Below the pieces are notes generated by a model. That model saw only the letters and a list, made by a program, of their open reading frames with translations, searched no databases and had not been told where the DNA came from. The position numbers and the translations under genes are program-made. This document shows positions 31,901-37,723 of a stretch of 40,610 nucleotides of DNA, one piece after another (within the stretch, counting starts at the first letter, position 1; every line of letters starts with the position of its first letter). The stretch lies in IMG/VR virus record IMGVR_UViG_3300032799_000093, positions 1 to 40,610 of that record. The stretch is one strand, 5' to 3'. Origin of the DNA: a virus.

Positions 31901-34342
31901 CTGGGTGAGCTTGCCAGGGCTGAGTCGCTGATCCGGTCGGGGCGCAGGCCGGCGGAGCTCACCATCGTTGAGGATCTGGCCGCTGTCACCACGAAGCTGA
32001 GCCACCTGCGGCAGATCGGGATGTCGGTAGACGACTATGTGGCGCAGACGCAGATGTTTGAGCGCGAGCTGACACCCTTCCAGGAACAGATGCTAGGCGA
32101 CATGGGTGAGTGGAAGTCGGCGCGCCAGGCGCGAGAGACGATCAAGGCATACGGCAAGCTGGTCGCCTTCCAGCCTGACGTGACGCAGGGCGCGCTGTTC
32201 GGGGATATGCAGTACCCGACGAAGGCCGAGCTGTGGGATCGGGCTCTAGGATCTCCGCAAGAGACGCTGTTCCAACTGCCCGATGGCGTGGACATGGGTG
32301 CCCCCGACTCAATCCCGCCGGAGATCCTGCCTGGTGAGCTCTCGCGTGAGGGTGTGCAGAACGTGGCTCCGGTGATCCAGGGCCTCCGAGATCGGATGCT
32401 TGGGGACAAGGGCTACCTGCAAGAGCAGGTGATGAACCTCGACGGGCTACCCCAGGATGGACAGCGGATGCTGACCGACTGGATCACGGGTGTCAAGGCG
32501 GACATGGCGCAAACGAAGATGGGCGCGATCCGTTGGGGCGAGACGATGCGGGATATGTCTCTGCTCAACTACAACAACCGGCGCGGATTCTCTGGCGCGG
32601 CCACCCTTGCCATGCCCTACTACTTCTGGCCGACTGAGACGGTGCTGCGATGGGCGCTGCGCCTGATGGACAGGCCGGCCATGCTCGCCAACTTCTACCG
32701 ACTGAGGCAGAAGCAGAAGATGATGAAAGAGATCCCGGGATGGCCGACGCGGTTGGAGCACAAGATCGAGGTGCCGGTCCCCTTCATGCCTGACTGGATG
32801 GGTGGCGGAGTGTTCGTTGACCCGCTTGGCGCGATCTTCCCACCGATCATGTTTCAGCAGGGCATGGAGCGCTTCACCAGCGGGCGACAAAAGGATGCGA
32901 TGTCGGCGCTGCGCGTGCTCGGGGAGTGGGTGGAGAAGGGGCAGGTGCCGGAGCAGGAGGCGAAGATCGCGGCGACCCAGGGCGGGCCGATATGGGATCG
33001 AGCGGTGGCGCAGGCGCAGGCCGAGAGCGACAGCGGAAACATGGATCCCTTCGACTTCATTTCGACCTTCACCGGCTTTGCTCCTCCGGTTGAGTGGGCG
33101 CGCCAATACTACCGAGGCACGCCGGAGAACATCAGTCCGTTGCCGATCACCAGGCTCATCAAGACTTCCACCGCTGCGCTTGGCTTGGGTGGACCAGGCG
33201 GGGTGAACATCGAGGCTCCAATCCGCAGATCTCTCAACCTGCCGACCTATGATCGCTTCGAGTCCTACCGAGTCGACCGGATGCTAGCAACCCTGGCGGC
33301 AGAGGGCAAGATCTCGGCGGACGAGGCGCTGATGGCGGGGATGGAGAGATCGGGGCCGGCCTATGACGAGGCGCTGCGCCGCATCGAGCAGGTGCGTATG
33401 GCAGGTGGCTTCGCCAACCCGCTATTCTGGATCGGTTTCCCTGGCGACATCTTCCCGAAGGGCGAAGAGCACCAGCGCGCTCTCGGCTTGGAGTGGGGCA
33501 AGGCATACGACGCCTATGCCAACGGAGACACGGAAGCGCTGGATACCTTCCTGGACAAGTACCCGGAATACCGGGTGCGCCTGGCCTCCTTCGATGATCC
33601 GCAGGAACGCCTCAAGTCCTACCTGGTGGACGAGGTGTGGCTGCGCTACCGTGCTCTGGATCCAACCAACAAGCAGCTCGCGACACAGCAGCTCGGGACC
33701 ACCTTCCAGCTGACGTTTCTCGACAAGGAGACGCGCAACTACGCCGACCTCGACATCCAAACCCTAGCGCTGTGGGCCAAAGCGCTCGGCGGGATCGTAC
33801 CCAACACGAAGGAGACAGACTTCGATCTGCCAATGGGGATGAAACCCCCCGAGGTTCGGGTACTCCCGCCGGCGCTGGCGAAAGAGGTCAACGACTACAA
33901 GGAGTGGCGGAACAAGGAGCACCCGTATTGGTTCGCTCTCCAGAGCCGGTACTACGATCTTCCCGCTGGACCACGACGCCGGCAATTCCTGGCGCAGTTC
34001 CCCATGCTCAAGAAGTATTGGGACGAGAACCGCGCTTACCTGGCTTCGCACCCTGACGTGAAGCTCTACCAGCAGAGCTTTGAGGTGACGAACCCCGAAG
34101 GCGAGGAGGTGGGGCGACTGTCGATGCCCGAGATCCTGAGTAATCCGATGTTGATGCGCCAGCTATACGGTGCCACCTTCGCCGGCCAGCCGCTATCGAG
34201 CGGCGCGCTGACGGAGCTGGAGCGGATCTGGCAAACGAGCGGCCAGGAGCAGCCTTTCGGATCCTGGTTGCAGAGCGTCATGACGCCACTCGCCCAACCG
34301 GGCCAGGGCGAATTGACACCCCCACAGATGGGGCTATACTAA
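19928..34342 (+). CDS. Giant polyvalent protein (4804 residues), probably ejected with the DNA
   Basis: One uninterrupted frame, about 36% of the genome, predicted mass near 530 kDa. In order: Pro-rich N-terminus (to about 240); Gly/Ala-rich hydrophobic segment (about 251-298); helical regions with YAIANGLNNISTMVV (about 785); a unit with YFGVTDNPHEAGYLLPDGRF (about 1720); an ADP-ribosyltransferase-like domain (1915-2225); a conserved unit with IDEVQSDW (2550-2557) and AWTTGER; a zincin-like metallopeptidase with HENLH (3204-3208); helical linkers; a ddrB/ParB-like domain with SGNGR (3804-3808); and a helical C-terminal part with LAMPYYFWPTET. This mosaic is the hallmark of polyvalent proteins of phages and conjugative elements. 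It lies between portal and capsid genes, supporting virion packaging. Five [TV]L[FY]Q[LR] motifs sit near segment boundaries. Confidence 0.85.
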   Translation: MSLFRKEDLLDVAQPPREQAPPVQPAGAPSGMRGQQPIGPLNPVPWRVRMAAAIRSVQPKIDFNDDGSWSTQWPVEIPKRQLGYVPTFWEDPRRVAQWHEKLRGLPAGEPVPDWIDRDQLNIAYDYLRLAHKGAPASAWRFPNAQDPIRGFLQNMPTPPEELMRPGEAKYVPPAGTDMLTLGGENRPEGQPPLPRVGTPEYAKLPLFMKLELPLFRLGEVTETLPEQWVKALADELGMTEEEATNIVTSAASGATMGATFGGMAGTLAAPGPGTLSGGLVGGLFGLGLGGGTATAQGLLARWARAQPGIVGPGGGMEGFYNFLMGATNALGMTLAWPAQIIENTIGAAAQAVYSAVDPEKYGPLSDLGIDPMATWSAGGAFYEGVPTTGLTPGGAEPGKSIWQAGLPDPVDLPPELQTSTGWEALGIGMRDARQMLMENKDMTTWDVAAWAADRFGFSSMMQDLIFQGILDPLNAVGDQGVRGVKLWGEATNNPHLVRAADIGVRLKKPGLVRTFQIYQTLLRTTVPPEQISHMGRFARYLGGVTAEGKLVDVEAPRTKLGKIFGLTPRARAVQILAVGSDGLKVLMGGRDEAVTFPMAAERLHQLGQVDGKWAEDVSLKVYDSPDGMLLVIMARDFDFTWLKEQTEAYATTTPHRTMLKLVSGLLGMDEASFLAEAEKVGAPEMWGRAKKVIQDGSSPLGLEARKLLETWKLSEKTVMDLLDVFTGKDAIPWSEGEWKAKLYDAWLEHEARWLVEHLGVEVEGTVGRMADVMKSIYSLALLDLSAKYAIANGLNNISTMVVDRNIDPSIMGRELKWLERFSVAPFRLAQSFGGAGGLLEGVDLGALHAGKKEALVAAGHAADVHAMEALTQAAKGGGGLATADRWIHNIRRKVGLASRLAGKMERASGIHATTAGIKQWWSGTWRRGAGYRIMPPELERLLGPDVASTVYGLVDGAMNQDELAASLMKRSSRRPPEAFLDDVAADLGMSPQAVREAVAKTGFLDYLNERLGSVNTREDLARIFTDWEAERHDYIQSLLPSDLDTIAGEAAAQAQAGDWMGVLDLYYGINRKVADWWTQHVLNMSDMMAKADEITDPAVRNAMISSQMQSAQAEWGRMRSLELAAYDGIEKGLRGSANDVEVRGPLYDADMQIRQRMQPGEAFHGERVTPEVRAQAERLAGTLETGDKLVDVRGNESRVEVQKNGTIWVYPLSETGEAQGATLIRHVDEWDTGGLSSLARSRIIKPARGGVEPPARWRELTIARNDIRERFFIERNRLWHDFHRTNFDSSKARFNRFVGILDELDQKYRNLTLEDVQAQQALDEAVVATISRNNPDAGDVAGVILAEMRDGLLKLYEREARVRKVPLELYTGERPTGKNVAAKLRTLFADDLELLMRMEPLLQSFELVRGELMVRQVARRIYDLYVKTIKLPAIADYYTLRNEAVADSFGPQIPRAERIVAPEVGSRADVTPRPETVARDVVEGEKPVEATSEPIRTVVSDELQGLLILANKRGRITIATPDGRPINAHLVNWINSDEGLGLRRQGAPIRKLEQLAPEQAQAATLRLEERGQYFDGLDAISKDRNITVETLRALDHWDDPRLGAGTVKARRLAVANGMDEGTAKMLPREQIKDWLLAKRDGRPYEGALPMSVERYRQEIAQVVGKDKEAAWWEIQRRLAASRGMTPEEYVAHYSANSGDNVHALHQAQNMEHPATIEAIEYFGVTDNPHEAGYLLPDGRFLDFSGRHWETPASDLGWTEKQKAEYAEMPTYIRQGDRWVPNKNAGARAERNYANTRNVDHSEPEGALKFLYDGHLQKYDWMAQAGVVRWSWVGQSLVIEIGQKPTRAQMRQIEYHAALASKSGTDVVVETWRGDWRNPEARVEYDKFAADYSWDELVQTIRNVYPDTLYQRPEVVMRDPAFAAAFEGSQAVDAEGRPQVLYHGSDMLGASTRFDPSSMTDDGRMGMGFEFTDDPALAGGEVRPITRELAFATEAEARAANKIGYPYYDAVTGKWRARVLDYELSKLGTAQRPVPKQIPMRERGRYIRALKDTPAYAGLVATDKARADKILRGFLMRGSWTALTGLEDMGIQVRRVLVSQKLAPAGGIIPAYLLAKKVAYFDRPVSAEDGARILDAARKLYRIPQDVTLEGRPLREGIADLERVAIYDGAAGPRPFDSRDVGPLLQTAGFDSASDAYTRPDGRTGRRWTVYDADRVRSIYNPTTATNMADRTLFQLPESANMLNRGFYLLSQRLIETKMTQAMPVDQFRRWLKGKGVKQEELYWTGLDEWLTKRSKKQGAVTPEELRRYYERNQFTIEEVHYPGLRVTSRRAGYSLGPWNETSDVLGRQWSATPLDESLPLMRIEEHPPGDGGWREGEVEQLLRRPPSETWDGQALYAIRELRPGFGWQTYAYAESLEKAKLMASGQLEIEPRSPNWESVQMGPGGADYHEIVLTWPRQVREIGDFFTWLGDKDAGWRLGEDSWLWRSASEEVRGRLREEYDAAVARGEAMTEVGPFVAGEEQHKWGENNVIAWIRGSEYTDLQGRRVFVIDEVQSDWHEKGRDRGYASEESRARLRELNKEVNRAEAALKEAQQDALNWSKDLDAERYVALWTFIKDKTGLELGVASAYEARNYADSWITEWTRHARQVANDPFYLEQLSPDARAGLDLLMDPAVQEIALRTTEAKERHQQAQDSYRVQGDEIKMQVPAGPWSDDYGELAFKRAAMWAVQKGYDVLAWTTGERQGERWMKHGYARHIGWVIDAETETITIYMSREGKPPARIYTHDEKELSTIVGKDLARRILAREGESPTRIRFETGPAVDEFGTPFTGYRVIDEATGQQIGPDFTNGEMANAYAIEQVGYIAGLQGWSPEENVAARGARAGVIRPGPGETKGVEWGSRGFHVFYDDKFGGYAKRFANTFGGKVGDQVVVVSPKLEYPMVTEKAGPYSDKWRVIYKDARTDFQMGLREVHFSTEEAARDYADRVRAGYQEFSAMVHAVELNEKARSSVLQNGMTLFQLDADHPLRFRLDRARAEIVQFLARHNVDADRATEIMRRAVAGEGLRHEDYALFLMDSGEWQALAEQLRMAELDVRLGDRLGHAPNLDEFRRYMAEQYGSDVLYQLEGPKPLLTGGGDDGIWRVTLDGREVLPFKDEATARRVVDGLNADGVTDMQRIKPKGAATPLQDGMWLVRYFDGADVSTVVHENLHVFSSLLKPDEVEIIKAWQKEAHGSDVDYVDGRFVGDDAEVGRAYEDLARGFERYMAEGVAPVPALAAIFERFKEWLLGVYRSITGSSIDVKITPEVRRMFDAWLTLPDEIERAQQEALPLTDRPADVMPTRTNRGVQLDELATEIDQAKALEESHSRPTPDRARVGGMTPDGRLLTQSGREIPLPDKRGKVETQVKKMHAWLVEQAKAEMAARKWPADELLKSFVESMNPKRLSQSDVDTLNDVLFGVEEVRLVWEDPTMDAQQKAKASPARMQELTDKGASKADAAKQASAEAKTPRKPGPKRIPRNLRAALGLALQEFEDAAGAHDQERMALAEAEVNRLEDLAGVKLTGDQEDALLRELDKAREAQGIAASGIPDNWKAILGWIDEAKSKLDELPQEADDTTRAALEGEIDQRLQALKAQPDLTYHEWSARRDAALYFLNGTVKDPHLLLQEVERTLGEWNRAAPKGMVTTLLLSSVADRINAGAQALIRGGQRMAGVEGAQTTAHGPDPNIVYQFRYQAVELADLIVSHDPRSLEPNPAYPSELQPRQRDREAAKQWVDGKVQTWRPQTLLELTARLDDGSPIIGPDMLVESGNGRLIVMSRLTQDEPTMVAQYKDELVANAGTYGLDPSTVGGMTNPMLVRVRLTELTPTERIDFTHIANAPTTAQMSAAEKARADAMSFNPDLLVNLEIGDTQTFEEAIAAPRNRKFVQMFLAGITEEERATFFDAGGELNIQGKRRILAAVLAQTFDGDKGARLAEILTESADVNVKNLGSGIIGGLGELARAESLIRSGRRPAELTIVEDLAAVTTKLSHLRQIGMSVDDYVAQTQMFERELTPFQEQMLGDMGEWKSARQARETIKAYGKLVAFQPDVTQGALFGDMQYPTKAELWDRALGSPQETLFQLPDGVDMGAPDSIPPEILPGELSREGVQNVAPVIQGLRDRMLGDKGYLQEQVMNLDGLPQDGQRMLTDWITGVKADMAQTKMGAIRWGETMRDMSLLNYNNRRGFSGAATLAMPYYFWPTETVLRWALRLMDRPAMLANFYRLRQKQKMMKEIPGWPTRLEHKIEVPVPFMPDWMGGGVFVDPLGAIFPPIMFQQGMERFTSGRQKDAMSALRVLGEWVEKGQVPEQEAKIAATQGGPIWDRAVAQAQAESDSGNMDPFDFISTFTGFAPPVEWARQYYRGTPENISPLPITRLIKTSTAALGLGGPGGVNIEAPIRRSLNLPTYDRFESYRVDRMLATLAAEGKISADEALMAGMERSGPAYDEALRRIEQVRMAGGFANPLFWIGFPGDIFPKGEEHQRALGLEWGKAYDAYANGDTEALDTFLDKYPEYRVRLASFDDPQERLKSYLVDEVWLRYRALDPTNKQLATQQLGTTFQLTFLDKETRNYADLDIQTLALWAKALGGIVPNTKETDFDLPMGMKPPEVRVLPPALAKEVNDYKEWRNKEHPYWFALQSRYYDLPAGPRRRQFLAQFPMLKKYWDENRAYLASHPDVKLYQQSFEVTNPEGEEVGRLSMPEILSNPMLMRQLYGATFAGQPLSSGALTELERIWQTSGQEQPFGSWLQSVMTPLAQPGQGELTPPQMGLY
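25670..26602 (+). other. ADP-ribosyltransferase-like domain of the giant protein
   Basis: Residues 1915-2225. It starts PAFAAAFEGSQAVDAEGRPQ followed by VLYHGS (1939-1944), then GMGFEFTDDPALAG, and closes with WTVYDADRVRSIYNP. This follows ART domains of polyvalent proteins: SKVVD..G.P...YHGT, G.YFT.DP..A, and a closing DP.QIKS-like strand. The NAD-binding His (H1942) is present; the catalytic Glu could not be placed with confidence. It would modify a host target after ejection (inference). Confidence 0.65.
27260..28726 (+). other. Conserved domain with IDEVQSDW and AWTTGER motifs
   Basis: Residues 2445-2933. Key steps: GADYHEIVLTWP, then NNVIAWIRGSEYTD, IDEVQSDWHEKGRDRGY (from 2550), YGELAFKRAAMWAVQKGYD, AWTTGERQGERW (from about 2737) and GGKVGDQ at the end. 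I recall the same order in other large phage proteins; its activity is unknown to me. The conserved Glu, Gln, Asp and Trp residues look like an active site (inference). Confidence 0.55.
29468..29890 (+). other. Zincin-like metallopeptidase domain of the giant protein
   Basis: Residues 3181-3321. HENLH (3204-3208) fits HExxH, with Glu3205 as catalytic base. About 45 residues later, YEDLARGFERYMAEG gives a possible third zinc ligand (Glu3253), as in gluzincin-like polyvalent peptidases. The following IFERFKEWLLGVYRSI and EVRRMFDAWL match the usual end of this domain family. It could cleave host proteins or process the giant protein itself. Confidence 0.7.
31103..31960 (+). other. ddrB/ParB-like domain of the giant protein
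   Basis: Residues 3726-4011. It reads YQAVELADLIVSHDPRSLEP, then PSELQPRQRDREA, IIGPDMLVESGNGRLIVMSR (SGNGR at 3804-3808), LVRVRLTELTPTERIDF and IANAPTTAQMSAAEKA. This is the order of the ddrB-ParB domain named in phage polyvalent proteins after the P1 defence-associated protein DdrB. In P1 the dar/ddr gene group is linked to antirestriction, so a protective function for incoming DNA is plausible. Confidence 0.75.
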
Positions 34343-34357
34343 CCACGGAGGTCACAG

Positions 34358-35128
34358 ATGGGCGACGAGCTTGAGACTCAGGAAGCATCCCCCCTGGCCG
34401 AACAGCCAGGCCAGCCTTCACCCCGACCGCGACAACCGGCGCGGGTGGACGTGGCGGATGCGGACGAGGATCGACCTGTCACGCTGAGGGAATTGCGGGC
34501 CGCGCAAGCCGACCTGGATACTCGGTATCGCAGGACGCAGGGCGCGGTTGACCGCAGCGAGCAGCGACTCTTTGATCGGTTGCGGCAGGATCTTGCAGGT
34601 GTGGATGGGCTTGGCGAAGAGCTCCGCGGCATCGGTGTCGATCTGACGCCACAGCAGCAGGAAGCTCTCCGCCAGCGCCGGCTCATGCGGACCTTTCAAG
34701 AACCGCCTGAAACGCCGCAAGCTCCTCGGGGGCGTGCGCCTAACCGCGAACAGCCCGCGACAGAGCAGGAAACCGAGTTCAACCCGGTCGCTGCAACTGC
34801 GGATGCTGCCTGGGCGATCATGACGCAGGAGTACGGTGTGGTTGTGGAGGAGCAGGATCCCGAGTTCAAGATGATCGACCTCGCCACTACCAAGCCGTCT
34901 CGCCTCCTGGCAACTGTACGGGAGGCTGCGGAAGCGAAAGCCCGGAGACTAGGCCGGCTCCAGGACGAGGAAGGGGAGACGGGCGGACCACCTCCGGCTG
35001 CCCCTCGCCCTGACTCAAGAGCACGCGCTGGAGCTGGTGGCCGCAGACCGGCGGCACCTTCGTCCTTCGAGGGCAGGAAAGCTATGGACCTGTTCAAAGA
35101 GGGCTACCAGAAAACCACACCTTCATAG
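34358..35128 (+). CDS. Putative capsid scaffolding protein
   Basis: 256 residues, GGAGG about 7 nt upstream of the ATG, directly before the major capsid gene. Acidic and Pro-rich N-terminus, then a charged helical segment (LRELRAAQADLDTRYRRTQG), then disordered Pro/Arg-rich parts, and a short basic, helical end (SFEGRKAMDLFKEGYQK). This composition, with a C-terminal helix likely to touch the coat protein, is the usual form of phage scaffolds. Confidence rests mainly on position and composition. Confidence 0.65.
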   Translation: MGDELETQEASPLAEQPGQPSPRPRQPARVDVADADEDRPVTLRELRAAQADLDTRYRRTQGAVDRSEQRLFDRLRQDLAGVDGLGEELRGIGVDLTPQQQEALRQRRLMRTFQEPPETPQAPRGRAPNREQPATEQETEFNPVAATADAAWAIMTQEYGVVVEEQDPEFKMIDLATTKPSRLLATVREAAEAKARRLGRLQDEEGETGGPPPAAPRPDSRARAGAGGRRPAAPSSFEGRKAMDLFKEGYQKTTPS

Positions 35129-35138
35129 GAGGTAAGAA

Positions 35139-36107
35139 ATGGGCTACACGCTTGCCGACTATGCGCGCGTGATGAAAGACCCGCTCAAGGCTGGCGTGGT
35201 GGATGTGTTCCGTCGCGAGAGCTTCATCATGGAGTATCTCGAATGGATGGGGACGGACACCATCGTTAGCCAGCAGCTTCGCACCAAGACTCTCCCGACT
35301 CCCGAGTGGCGCAAGATCAACGAGACGTGGGTAGGCAGCTCTGCCACCTTCGAGCCCGTTGAGGATCGCGTGTTCTCGCTCGGTGGCCTGGTGGACGTTG
35401 ACAAGCTGCTGCTCAAGAGCAAGTCGATCATCGACCAGCGCGCAAGCCAGTCGGACGCGTATGTGACGGCGCTCTCATACGCCTTCAACGACACCTTCAT
35501 CAATGGGGACACCCTGGTTGATGAGGACCAGTTCATCGGGATCTGGCGACGGCTGGTGAGCTACCTGCCATCCGGTCAGACGATCCTGGGCGGCGGGTTG
35601 GACATCTCGCCCGACAGCGGTTCGCTCTCGGCTTCCGAGGACACCTACCTGGATCGGCTCCAAGAGCTGATCCATTCCGTCGAAGGGCACCAGCCGAAGA
35701 TCCTTGCCATGAACGACACGCTCTTCCTGCGGACGATCTCGGCAATCCGCAAGAAGGGCCTGTTTGCTCAGACCGAGGACAGCTATGGCCGCAAGGTCAC
35801 GACCTTCGGGCCCGGTGGCCCGACGATCATCGACCTCGGCTACAAGGCCGATCAGACCAACCGCATCATCGGCAACGTCGAGCTCGCGGATGGGAGCGCC
35901 CTGACTGGCGCGGGCAGCACCTCCGTCTACGCGATGCGGATGGGTGAGCAGTACCTTCACGGCCTCCAGCTCTACGATATGGACGTGAAGGACAAGGGTG
36001 AGCTCGAAGATGGTGTGACCTACCGGACGGTGATCGACTGGCCGGTGGGAATCTCGCTGGTCAACCCCCGCAGCATCGCGCGGTTGGTTGGCATCATCGC
36101 AGCCTAG
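35139..36107 (+). CDS. Major capsid protein (HK97-fold type)
   Basis: 322 residues, AGGAGG about 6 nt upstream. It begins YTLADYARVMKDPLKAGVVD, then ALSYAFNDTFINGDTLVDED with FIGIWRRL (about residues 109-135), the E-loop/spine step seen in many HK97-fold coat proteins (F...FINGD...EF.GL). Later come ILAMNDTLFLRTISAIRK and a C-terminal beta domain with YAMRMGEQYLHGLQLYDMDV. Length is normal for an unprocessed coat protein with a separate scaffold. The cement protein follows. Confidence 0.8.
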   Translation: MGYTLADYARVMKDPLKAGVVDVFRRESFIMEYLEWMGTDTIVSQQLRTKTLPTPEWRKINETWVGSSATFEPVEDRVFSLGGLVDVDKLLLKSKSIIDQRASQSDAYVTALSYAFNDTFINGDTLVDEDQFIGIWRRLVSYLPSGQTILGGGLDISPDSGSLSASEDTYLDRLQELIHSVEGHQPKILAMNDTLFLRTISAIRKKGLFAQTEDSYGRKVTTFGPGGPTIIDLGYKADQTNRIIGNVELADGSALTGAGSTSVYAMRMGEQYLHGLQLYDMDVKDKGELEDGVTYRTVIDWPVGISLVNPRSIARLVGIIAA

Positions 36108-36121
36108 TGGAGGATGCAGAC

Positions 36122-36508
36122 ATGCTTGACGTAGATCTCATGCTCCGCCCTGCGAGTGCCGGTGCTTTGTCGGCAAGCGAGCAAGCCCGAGCTGCGGTGG
36201 ACTTCGGTGCGGCTGATTCACGACCGATCACCTACATCATGAAAGTCCCCTCCGTCTCGGGCACGACTCCCACGCTTGTCGCAAAGATCCAGGAGAGCGA
36301 CGATGGAACGAACTGGGCGGACCTTGCGAATTTCGAGAACAACGCAGTCACCCCGTCCAACACCATCAACGCTGTGGGCGTGTTCCATGTGAGCGCCCGG
36401 TCCTCGAAGCGCTATCGGCGCGTCCACTTGACTCTCGGTGGGACCACGCCGAACTTCGGGACCACCACGGTCGGCGCAGATGTGGCCGGAGACTACAACC
36501 GCTTCTAG
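36122..36508 (+). CDS. Capsid cement/decoration protein (Bbp16-like)
   Basis: 128 residues from the ATG at 36122, chosen because GGAGG lies 8 nt before it; a GTG at 36107 is an alternative. It follows the pattern DFGAADSRPITYIMKVPSVSG, then LVAKIQESDDGTNWADLANF and a closing YRRVHLTLGGTTPNFG, typical of beta-rich Bbp16-like cement proteins that sit on the capsid. Directly after the coat gene, as expected. Confidence 0.7.
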   Translation: MLDVDLMLRPASAGALSASEQARAAVDFGAADSRPITYIMKVPSVSGTTPTLVAKIQESDDGTNWADLANFENNAVTPSNTINAVGVFHVSARSSKRYRRVHLTLGGTTPNFGTTTVGADVAGDYNRF

Positions 36509-36530
36509 GAGCGGGACAACCTGAATGAGT

Positions 36531-36557
36531 GAGGGGCGGGGATACCCCCCGCCCCTC
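36531..36557 (+). terminator. Strong GC hairpin after the capsid genes
   Basis: GAGGGGCGGGG pairs with CCCCGCCCCTC over 11 bp with a 5-nt loop (ATACC), 22 nt after the cement gene stop. No T-run follows. It could reduce read-through from the highly expressed coat genes into the connector genes. Confidence 0.55.
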
Positions 36558-36577
36558 CAGCAATAGCGGAGGGAAGA

Positions 36578-36967
36578 ATGGCGAAGCGAGCAGCTGCACC
36601 CGCGCCTGAACCAGAGCCCGAGCCCGTTGCGCTTAGCGCCGCCGAAGTCGATATTGCCATGAGCAGGCGGAGGCTGGACTCGGAGGTCGATCTGGCGAAT
36701 CGGCGCGCAAAGGTCGGTGGGAAAGAGTCCACGCTGAATCAGCCGGCCTTTCGTTACGGCCCGACCGAGCCCCCTGGCGGGGTGGATCCCAACCACGGAA
36801 AGGTGCCGCCCGAGATCGAGGCGGCGCTGGAGCGAGCGCTGGACCTGGGGATCCTCAATGCTCCGCTCGGCCTGGTGTTCACCACGGCTGAGAGGAACGT
36901 GCTTTACTACCTCGATCAGGTACACGGCGGAGAGTTCGTGCTTCGTCCCTACTGGAAGAAAGTATGA
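36578..36967 (+). CDS. Hypothetical head/connector-region protein
   Basis: 129 residues, GGAGGGAAG before the ATG. The first 20 residues are Ala/Pro/Glu-rich (APAPEPEPEP), then a charged helix (EVDIAMSRRRLDSEVDLANR). The C-terminal half has PPEIEAALERALDLGILNAP and YYLDQVHGGEFVLRPYW. Not recognised. The stop overlaps the next start (ATGA), linking it to the head-tail connector. Confidence 0.55.
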   Translation: MAKRAAAPAPEPEPEPVALSAAEVDIAMSRRRLDSEVDLANRRAKVGGKESTLNQPAFRYGPTEPPGGVDPNHGKVPPEIEAALERALDLGILNAPLGLVFTTAERNVLYYLDQVHGGEFVLRPYWKKV

Positions 36968-37722
36968 CGACGCTGGCTGAGGCGATCCTGGCGGTTGCTC
37001 CGCACTTGGGATCCGTCTATCGCAGCACCGCGCAGACTGGCTCATCCGCGACGCAGATTGTGGATGCCGCCCTGCTCGCGCCTGCCGGCCTCCTGACCAA
37101 CGGCACCGTCTGGATCCTCTCGGGAACCTACGCCGGCAAGAGCGGGCCCGTCATGGGGCACAGCGGCGACACCATCACCTTCCCGACATTCGGCGGAGCA
37201 ATCGTGGCGGGCGTGGCCTACGCAGTTACGGCGAGCGCCAGGCGCGTGCTGGTGCAGGGAGTCAACGACGCGGCGCAGGAGTTGGGCGAGCTCACTTACA
37301 TCGACAATTCGCTAGACACTACCGCCGGCGAGGATGAGTACGAGCTTCCCGATGGCGTGAGGAATGTGGTAGCGGTCAAGCTGGCCGACGCGCATTGGAT
37401 CACGCGCTTCGATGTCTTGCAGACTGGATACCTACGCTTCGAGGATACGCCGGCAGCGGCCTACGAAATCAACCTCTACTACAACAAGATGCACCCACAG
37501 CTGGTCCTGGACGCTGACGAGCTGGTGCCGGGTGTCAACCTGGAGAGGTTCGGATGGGAGGCCGCGGAGTGCGCCTACCGAGTGTGGCTGCGCGAGAAGG
37601 GGATGCCCGCGGACGATGATCCTGGCGTGACCCTCATGAACGAGGCGAAGGACAAGGCGGCGAAGGCGGGACGGCACTACACCTTCCGATTGCCGGCACC
37701 GCTGGCGCTGCGGGGATGGTAG
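36964..37722 (+). CDS. Head-tail connector (gp6-like adaptor)
   Basis: 252 residues, ATGA overlap. An N-terminal helical part (TLAEAILAVAPHLGSVYRST), a Gly/Thr-rich beta insertion (SGTYAGKSGPVMGHSGDTIT), then VNDAAQELGELTYIDNS, DEYELPDGVRNVVAVKL, and a C-terminal helical domain (FGWEAAECAYRVWLREKGM). The order 'ND...EL...Y...LP..V..V..V' is common in phage neck/adaptor proteins that ring the portal. The job is inferred from this and from its place between capsid and tail genes. Confidence 0.65.
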   Translation: MTTLAEAILAVAPHLGSVYRSTAQTGSSATQIVDAALLAPAGLLTNGTVWILSGTYAGKSGPVMGHSGDTITFPTFGGAIVAGVAYAVTASARRVLVQGVNDAAQELGELTYIDNSLDTTAGEDEYELPDGVRNVVAVKLADAHWITRFDVLQTGYLRFEDTPAAAYEINLYYNKMHPQLVLDADELVPGVNLERFGWEAAECAYRVWLREKGMPADDDPGVTLMNEAKDKAAKAGRHYTFRLPAPLALRGW

Positions 37723-37723
37723 G

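Noticed and set aside
33961-33985. Half copy of the TTCCCGC palindrome near the end of the giant gene
   Set aside because: Only one arm is present, so it is likely chance.
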